Shown: positions 4,718 through 9,155 of the stretch, in pieces
Layout: each line of letters starts with the position of its first letter
How positions within the stretch are numbered: the stretch's first letter is position 1
Assembly: GCA_017440425.1 (NCBI GenBank)
Contig: JAFSHJ010000095.1
Coordinates: forward strand, 1-9,155
DNA from: Oscillospiraceae bacterium
GTDB taxonomy: Bacteria > Bacillota > Clostridia > Oscillospirales > Ruminococcaceae
Reading direction: 5' to 3'
DNA: 9,155 bases
Notes under the pieces: model-generated
The model's database searches: none
What the model saw: only the letters and a program-made list of their open reading frames with translations
What the model was told of the DNA's origin: nothing
Program-made: the position numbers and the translations under genes

Positions 4718-5951
4718 CCAAACCTTAAACTTCGATGTTGTTGTAATTGGTGCAGGCGCCGCAGGCTGTGTTGCCGCAGGCACCGCTGCTCTTTACGGCA
4801 AGACCGTCTGCCTGCTGGAACGCAACGACCGCCCTGCCAGAAAGGTTGGCATCACCGGCAAGGGACGCTGCAACGTCACCAACAACTGTCCCCCTGCCGA
4901 ATTTATCACCAACGTGCGTGAGGGCGGACGTTTTCTGCAATCTGTGCTCTACCGTTTCCCTCCCGAATATGTGATGAACTTTTTTGAGGAGCAGGGAGTG
5001 CCCCTCAAAACCGAAAGGGGCAACCGTGTTTTCCCCGTCTCCGACAAGGCCATCGACATTGTGGATGCCCTTGTCCGCTACGCAAAGCGTTCGGGAGCAA
5101 AAATCATCAAGGGACGTGCCCTTTCCTTTGATATGACCGACGGATATGTCTCTGCCGTCATCTGTCAGGACGGCACAAGGATAAACTGCGGTTCTGTGAT
5201 AGTTGCCACCGGCGGTCTCAGCTATCCCGCCACCGGCTCCACCGGCGACGGCTACGCACTCGCTCTGCAGGCGGGACACACCCTTATTACCCCCCGCCCC
5301 ACGCTGGTGCCCCTCATCACCAAACCTGCCTATCCCGATCTTTCGGGACTCTCTCTCAAAAACGTGCGGCTCTCCATGACCGACACGGACAGCGGCAAGA
5401 CCCTTTTCTCCGATATGGGCGAGCTGCTGTTCACCCACTTCGGTGTCTCCGGTCCCCTCATCCTCACCGCCAGCGGCTCCATGTCCAAAGCGCCCGACCG
5501 ATACCGCCTCGACCTCGACCTTAAACCGGGACTGGACCGAGAAATGCTGGATGCCCGTGTGCTGCGGGATCTCAAGGAATTTTCGGGACGCAAAATTGTA
5601 AATTCTTTGGGCAAGCTGTTGCCAAAAGCGCTGATTTTGCCTATAATTAACTTATGTGATATCTCTCCCGACACAAAGGTGGATCAGATCACCCGTGAGC
5701 AGCGGCTGAAGCTTGTGGAACAGCTCAAATGCTTCTCGCTCTATCCCACCGCTTTCCGCTCCATAGACGAAGCGGTGGTCACCGCAGGCGGAGTTTCCAC
5801 CAAGGAGCTGGAACCCAAGACCATGCGCTCCAAGCTGGTGGACAACCTCTATTTTGCAGGCGAGGTCATCGACTGCGATGCCAAAACCGGCGGCTTCAAC
5901 CTTCAAATAGCTTTCTCAACCGGCTTTGCCGCAGGTGAGGCAAACCAATAA
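4710..5951 (+). CDS. HI0933-family NAD(P)/FAD-dependent oxidoreductase
   Basis: This is a flavoprotein of the HI0933/YhiN/BaiN-type family. Its substrate is unknown in most bacteria; one Clostridium scindens relative is assigned to bile-acid metabolism, but that should not be transferred here. The 413 residues show the FAD dinucleotide loop GAGAAG (14-19), the family block KVGITGKGRCNVTN (45-58), ATGGLSYPATGSTGDGY (166-182), FTHFGVSGP (241-249) and the C-terminal FAD contact FAGEVIDCD...TGGFNLQIAFSTG (382-405). The start is TTG at 4710, with AGGAGG (4698-4703) six bases upstream. No ATG is suitably placed, and the longer frame from 4611 adds 33 residues that merely overlap the regulator. The 8-base overlap suggests translational coupling. 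In Clostridia this gene commonly sits upstream of cmk, as here. Confidence 0.92.
   Translation: MNNQTLNFDVVVIGAGAAGCVAAGTAALYGKTVCLLERNDRPARKVGITGKGRCNVTNNCPPAEFITNVREGGRFLQSVLYRFPPEYVMNFFEEQGVPLKTERGNRVFPVSDKAIDIVDALVRYAKRSGAKIIKGRALSFDMTDGYVSAVICQDGTRINCGSVIVATGGLSYPATGSTGDGYALALQAGHTLITPRPTLVPLITKPAYPDLSGLSLKNVRLSMTDTDSGKTLFSDMGELLFTHFGVSGPLILTASGSMSKAPDRYRLDLDLKPGLDREMLDARVLRDLKEFSGRKIVNSLGKLLPKALILPIINLCDISPDTKVDQITREQRLKLVEQLKCFSLYPTAFRSIDEAVVTAGGVSTKELEPKTMRSKLVDNLYFAGEVIDCDAKTGGFNLQIAFSTGFAAGEANQ
5619..5647 (+). promoter_or_regulatory. Strong sigma-A-like promoter inside the flavoprotein gene
   Basis: TTGCCA (5619-5624, 5 of 6 to consensus) is followed at exactly 17 bases by a perfect TATAAT (5642-5647). 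It lies in a local AT-rich patch of an otherwise GC-richer gene, where the codons turn to ATA, ATT and TTA. Transcription would begin near 5654, about 320 bases before cmk, and would serve cmk, plsC and ispH-rpsA independently of the RpiR promoter. Confidence 0.55.
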
Positions 5952-5974
5952 CATAATTTTAAGAGGTACTTACT

Positions 5975-6649
5975 ATGCTTTCCATTGCAATAGACGGCCC
6001 CTCCGGAGCCGGAAAAAGCACCATCTCCCGTCTGGTCTCCCAAAAGATAGGTTTTATCTATGTGGACACCGGCGCACTCTACCGCACCATCGCACTCTAT
6101 ATGCTGGAAAACGGCATTGACACTGCCGACGGAGATGCCGTGACCGCAAACCTCGGCAGCATCAGCATCGAGACCAAACACATCGACGGAATGCAGAGAA
6201 TGTTCCTGAACGGACGTGACGTCTCCGACGATATCCGCCGCCCGGAGCTCTCGCTGCTGGCCTCCGCTGTCTCCGCAATTCCCTCTGTCAGGGCATTTCT
6301 GCTGGAGACCCAGCGTGATTTTGCCAGAAAAAACAACGTGATAATGGACGGACGGGACATCGGCACCACCGTTTTGCCTGATGCCGACCTGAAGATATAT
6401 CTCACCGCCACCGCCGAGGACAGAGCCAACCGCCGCTATCTTGAACAGAAAGAAAAAGGCTTTGACGTGGATTACGATTCCATTCTGGCCGACATAAACA
6501 AGCGGGATTACAACGATTCTCACCGTGCCGTTTCTCCGCTGACAAAAGCCCCCGATGCCGTCCTCGTGGATACCACCGGCAACGAGCTTGAGAAATCCAT
6601 CCGCATTCTGCACGAGCTCATCATCTCCGAGCTTAAACTTGAAAAATAA
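5975..6649 (+). CDS. cmk: (d)CMP kinase
   Basis: Cmk phosphorylates CMP and dCMP to the diphosphates with ATP, recycling cytidine nucleotides released by RNA turnover and phospholipid synthesis. The 224-residue protein is full length. The Walker A loop is GPSGAGKST (8-16). DTGALYR (31-37) and RDVSDDIR (81-88) belong to the CMP-binding region, DGRDIGT (125-131) is a family signature, and RDYNDSHR (177-184) supplies the lid arginines. AGAGG (5962-5966) lies eight bases before the ATG. It follows the flavoprotein gene by 23 bases. The cmk-plsC-ispH-rpsA order is common in Clostridia. CMP is a by-product of phospholipid headgroup transfer, which may explain pairing with plsC; that link is inference. 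Confidence 0.97.
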   Translation: MLSIAIDGPSGAGKSTISRLVSQKIGFIYVDTGALYRTIALYMLENGIDTADGDAVTANLGSISIETKHIDGMQRMFLNGRDVSDDIRRPELSLLASAVSAIPSVRAFLLETQRDFARKNNVIMDGRDIGTTVLPDADLKIYLTATAEDRANRRYLEQKEKGFDVDYDSILADINKRDYNDSHRAVSPLTKAPDAVLVDTTGNELEKSIRILHELIISELKLEK

Positions 6650-6676
6650 CAAAATTACTTTTGAAGGGAGCTTTTA

Positions 6677-6692
6677 AGGATAAGTTTATCCT
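6677..6692 (+). promoter_or_regulatory. Small hairpin in the cmk-plsC gap
   Basis: AGGATAA (6677-6683) and TTATCCT (6686-6692) are exact reverse complements separated by two bases; in practice about 6 pairs form with a 4-base loop. The left arm contains the only SD-like AGGA within 30 bases of the plsC start, so the fold would hide it. The other candidate, AAGGGAG (6664-6670), is 33 bases from the ATG, which shortens to about 17 if the hairpin forms. The GTTTTCC that follows is too weak for a confident terminator. Confidence 0.35.
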
Positions 6693-6703
6693 GTTTTCCT
6701 GCC

Positions 6704-7306
6704 ATGTCTTTCTATAATTTTTGCAAGGCTGTTGCCAAATTCGCACTCACCTGCTATTACAAGGTGGAATACATAAACATTGAGAATGTTCCCGATCGCG
6801 GCTTTTTGATGTGCTGCAACCACGTCTCGCTGATAGACCCCATTATTGCCGTTATGGGACTTAAGCGTCCTTTCAGGTTCATGGCAAAGGCAGAGCTTTT
6901 CAAAAAACCGCTGCTGGGTTGGCTGGTTAAAACTTTGGGCGCTTTCCCCGTTGAAAAAGGCACCGGCGATATGACCCCCATCAACACCTCCATCGAGATC
7001 ATCAACGGCGGCGGCAACCTGCTCATCTTCCCCGAGGGCACCCGCTCCAAAACAGGCGAGCTGCTCCGTCCCCGCTCCGGCGCATCCCTTGTTGCCCTTA
7101 AAACCGGCGCAGACATTCTGCCCGTGGCAATAAAATATGAAAACAAGAAAAAATTCCGCTCCAGGCTGTATGTGAGCTACGGCGAGATCATTCCCAATGC
7201 GGAACTTGGGCTGGAGGAAAACAACCTCCGCTCTCTGCACACCTCCTCCAAACATATTATGGAGAAGATCCGCATACTTTGGGAAGGATGCACCTTTGAA
7301 AAATAA
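6704..7306 (+). CDS. plsC: 1-acyl-sn-glycerol-3-phosphate acyltransferase (PlsC/LPLAT family)
   Basis: PlsC transfers an acyl chain to lysophosphatidic acid to form phosphatidic acid, the common phospholipid precursor, at the inner face of the membrane. The 200 residues carry the catalytic HX4D motif in NHVSLIDP (39-46; His40, Asp45) and the glycerol-phosphate-binding FPEGTRS (109-115), followed by GASLVALKTGADILPVAI (126-143), which is typical of the family. The N-terminus has no strong transmembrane helix, and the length is at the short end of the family. ATG 6704 is the only usable start: a stop lies in frame at 6662 and no other start codon intervenes, although no well-spaced Shine-Dalgarno precedes it. 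The 54-base gap from cmk is the largest in the operon. Exact acyl-acceptor specificity cannot be read from sequence. Confidence 0.92.
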   Translation: MSFYNFCKAVAKFALTCYYKVEYINIENVPDRGFLMCCNHVSLIDPIIAVMGLKRPFRFMAKAELFKKPLLGWLVKTLGAFPVEKGTGDMTPINTSIEIINGGGNLLIFPEGTRSKTGELLRPRSGASLVALKTGADILPVAIKYENKKKFRSRLYVSYGEIIPNAELGLEENNLRSLHTSSKHIMEKIRILWEGCTFEK

Positions 7307-7330
7307 ACCCACATTAAGGATTGATGCCCG

Positions 7331-9155
7331 ATGATAACCGTTGCCAAAAACGCAGGCTTCTGCTTTGGTGTTAAAAGAGCCGTGGATATGGTTTTTGATC
7401 TCACCGAAAAGGGAGAGAATATAGCCACCCTCGGCGAGATAATACATAATCCGCAGATAAACGCACAGCTCAGCGAAAAGGGCGTGCGCATTGCAAATTC
7501 TCCCGCAGACGTGGCGGATGCGGACACCACCATAGTGGTACGCTCCCACGGAGTTGCCAAAAGCGTTATGGAAGATATTGCCGCAAGAGGCTTTAAGTGC
7601 ATTGACGCCACCTGCCCCTTTGTGAAAAAAATACACCACATCGTGGAGACCGCATCCGCAGAAAACAAAACCGTGCTCATTGCCGGCGACTGCGACCATC
7701 CCGAAGTGCAGGGCATTATCGGATACTGCAGCGGAGAGTGGTTTTCCTTCAAAACCGTTTCCGAACTCCGTGAACTGCTGGATTCTGGTGCAATAAATTT
7801 GTTAAAAAAAGCAATAATTGTGGCTCAAACCACATTTAATATGACAGAATGGGAAAAGTGTACTTTTCTCATCAAAAAACTATGTACAAACGTCGAAATT
7901 TTTGATACAATATGTAGTGCGACTGATATTCGGCAAAAAGAAGCTGCCGAGCTTGCCCAACAGGTTGAAGCAATGATCGTTGTTGGGGGCAGACACAGCT
8001 CCAATACTGCCAAGCTTCGCGACATATGTGACGAATTTTGCCCGACGTTTCTAATTGAATCGGCCGCAGAGCTGAAAGACCTGGAGCTTAAGGGCTACCA
8101 AAAAATTGGTGTCACTGCCGGCGCATCGACCCCGGCTCTTATAATTAAGGAGGTACAAACAACCATGGCTGAAATTCTTGAAAACAACACCGAAGAGGTT
8201 AGCTTTGAGGAGTTGCTGAATCAGACTTTCAAAAGTACATATACGGGGGAGAAGGTGATAGGCATCGTAACAGGCATTGCACCGACAGAAGTTTCTGTTG
8301 AAATCGGTACAAAACACACCGGATACATTCCGCTTCACGAACTGACTGACGATCCTTCACTCAAACCCGAAGATATTGTACAGGTCGGTCAGACTCTCAA
8401 TCTCAAAGTTCTCCGCGTAAACGACGTTGAAGGTACAATGGTACTTTCCAAGAGACAGATCGACTCCGAAGCAAATCTTGAACGTGTTCTCAATGCTGCC
8501 GAAACCGGCGAGATCTTTGAAGGCACTGTTGTTGATGTTGTTAAGGGCGGCGTTATCACCACTTACAACGGCGTACGCGTTTTCATTCCTGCTTCTCAGG
8601 CTACTCTCAACAAGACCGATAGCCTCGAAGCCCTTCTCAAGCAGAAGGTTCGCTTTAAGATCCTTGAAGCTAACGCACAGCGCAAGCGTGCTGTCGGCTC
8701 CATCCGCAGCGTTCTCCTCGAAGAGCGCCGTGCTGCTACCGCTAAATTCTGGGAAGACATCAAAGTTGGCGATGTTTTCAACGGTACTGTTAAATCCCTC
8801 ACTTCCTACGGTGCTTTCGTAGACCTCGGCGGCGTTGACGGTATGGTCCACATTTCCGAGCTCTCCTGGCAGCGCATCAAGCATCCCTCCGACGTTGTTA
8901 AGGTTGGCGATGTTCTCGAAGTTTACGTTAAGGATCTTGATCCCGAGAACAAGAAGATCTCTCTCGGCTACATGAAGACTTCCGACAATCCTTGGGAGAT
9001 CCTCCGCGAGCAGTATCCCGTTGATACCGTTGTTAAGGTTAAGATCGTTTCCATCACAACCTTCGGCGCATTTGCTCAGATCATCCCCGGCATTGACGGT
9101 CTCATCCACATCTCCCAGCTCTCCAACGAGCGCGTTGCAAAGCCCGCTGACGTTC
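7331..9155 (+). CDS. ispH-rpsA: IspH-ribosomal protein S1 fusion, 3' end outside the window
   Basis: One open frame of 608 codons, still open at the window edge, encodes two proteins in series. Residues 1-278 are IspH, the 4Fe-4S enzyme that reduces HMBPP to IPP and DMAPP at the end of the MEP isoprenoid pathway. The cluster ligands are Cys11 (GFCFGVKRA), Cys95 (DATCP) and Cys195 (DTICSAT), with active-site His39, His73 and HPE (123-125), plus GGRHSSNT (219-226) and AGASTPA (263-269). From Met279 it is S1, which delivers mRNA to the ribosome, with S1/OB domains at about 306-376, 393-459 and 477-546 and a fourth cut at 563. Such fusions are known in Clostridia. AAGGA (7316-7320) is ten bases before the ATG, and plsC ends 24 bases upstream. 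S1 may also be made alone. Confidence 0.95.
   Translation, partial: MITVAKNAGFCFGVKRAVDMVFDLTEKGENIATLGEIIHNPQINAQLSEKGVRIANSPADVADADTTIVVRSHGVAKSVMEDIAARGFKCIDATCPFVKKIHHIVETASAENKTVLIAGDCDHPEVQGIIGYCSGEWFSFKTVSELRELLDSGAINLLKKAIIVAQTTFNMTEWEKCTFLIKKLCTNVEIFDTICSATDIRQKEAAELAQQVEAMIVVGGRHSSNTAKLRDICDEFCPTFLIESAAELKDLELKGYQKIGVTAGASTPALIIKEVQTTMAEILENNTEEVSFEELLNQTFKSTYTGEKVIGIVTGIAPTEVSVEIGTKHTGYIPLHELTDDPSLKPEDIVQVGQTLNLKVLRVNDVEGTMVLSKRQIDSEANLERVLNAAETGEIFEGTVVDVVKGGVITTYNGVRVFIPASQATLNKTDSLEALLKQKVRFKILEANAQRKRAVGSIRSVLLEERRAATAKFWEDIKVGDVFNGTVKSLTSYGAFVDLGGVDGMVHISELSWQRIKHPSDVVKVGDVLEVYVKDLDPENKKISLGYMKTSDNPWEILREQYPVDTVVKVKIVSITTFGAFAQIIPGIDGLIHISQLSNERVAKPADV
7883..7911 (+). promoter_or_regulatory. 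Possible sigma-A promoter inside ispH, serving rpsA
   Basis: TGTACA (7883-7888, 4 of 6) and TACAAT (7906-7911, 5 of 6) are separated by exactly 17 bases, with TG plus one base before the -10 (7903-7905), an extended -10. It lies within a clearly AT-rich stretch (about 7790-8060) where synonymous codons shift to A and T while IspH motifs remain intact. Transcription would start near 7918, giving S1 a leader of about 250 bases. Confidence 0.45.
8147..8153 (+). promoter_or_regulatory. Strong internal Shine-Dalgarno ahead of the S1 methionine
   Basis: AAGGAGG is a full match to the anti-Shine-Dalgarno core and sits 11 bases before the in-frame ATG at 8165, exactly at the boundary between the IspH and S1 portions. 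It is a better site than the one in front of ispH itself. In the fusion frame it encodes Lys-Glu within the IspH C-terminus. It suggests that free S1 is also translated, from the long mRNA or from an internal transcript. Confidence 0.7.

Noticed and set aside
3896..4783. Leftward open frame of 295 codons opposite the RpiR gene
   Set aside because: It spans the regulator and the start of the flavoprotein gene, both supported by motifs and ribosome-binding sites; no family resemblance or SD was seen.
6686..7699. Leftward open frame of 337 codons opposite plsC and ispH
   Set aside because: It is antisense to two well-identified genes, has low-complexity composition rich in Gly, Ala, His and Val, lacks recognisable motifs, and arises from the codon bias of the real strand.
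7790..8060. AT-rich patch of ispH as a horizontally acquired segment
   Set aside because: The IspH active-site motifs, including Cys195 and GGRHSSNT, run uninterrupted through it, so a silent codon shift is the simpler reading.
8357..9109. Leftward open frame of 250 codons opposite S1
   Set aside because: It is antisense to the conserved S1 repeats. Its Asn/Asp-rich translation is the mirror of S1 codon use.
1..9155. CRISPR arrays, tRNA or rRNA genes, transposase or phage genes
   Set aside because: No regularly spaced direct repeats, no cloverleaf with tRNA consensus bases, and no recognisable mobile-element protein were found on either strand.

Overview
The window reads as ordinary chromosome of a spore-forming, low-to-moderate GC Firmicute of class Clostridia, most likely a gut Oscillospiraceae/Ruminococcaceae-type organism. 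The evidence is the mix of genes (spoVG, dipicolinate synthase dpaA-dpaB, an IspH-ribosomal S1 fusion) and a palindromic intergenic repeat of a kind I associate with gut Clostridia. No phage, plasmid, CRISPR or defence genes were found, and I see no convincing new multi-gene system. The new-looking material is in the non-coding DNA and in internal signals.

Layout. Positions 1-1442 read leftward: murC (peptidoglycan precursor synthesis), followed by the first 15 codons of a probable radC cut by the window edge. After an AT-rich divergent spacer, spoVG reads rightward (1652-1936). It faces the leftward dpaA-dpaB operon (2224-3689), which makes the spore-core chelator dipicolinic acid. The gap between the spoVG and dpaB stop codons (1937-2223) holds no gene. 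It is filled by a nested palindrome: a 124-bp cloverleaf repeat (2023-2146) inside a weaker outer inverted repeat (1957-2215), whose two ends form terminator-like hairpins for the two converging transcripts.

From 3780 to the end runs one rightward operon: a good sigma-A promoter, an RpiR-type SIS-domain regulator, an HI0933-family FAD protein (TTG start, overlapping the regulator), cmk (CMP kinase), plsC (acyltransferase), and an open frame fusing IspH to ribosomal protein S1, which runs off the window. Two further promoter-like sites lie inside genes, one within the flavoprotein gene and one within ispH. A strong ribosome-binding site sits exactly before the S1 methionine. Nucleotide, lipid, isoprenoid and translation genes therefore share one transcript, with extra entry points that could raise S1 output.

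Regulation visible in the sequence: a sigma-K-like promoter before dpaA, matching late mother-cell expression; a sigma-A extended -10 promoter for the operon; hairpins in the murC, dpaA and plsC leaders. Translation starts were set from Shine-Dalgarno spacing and family N-termini. Several differ from the longest open frame.
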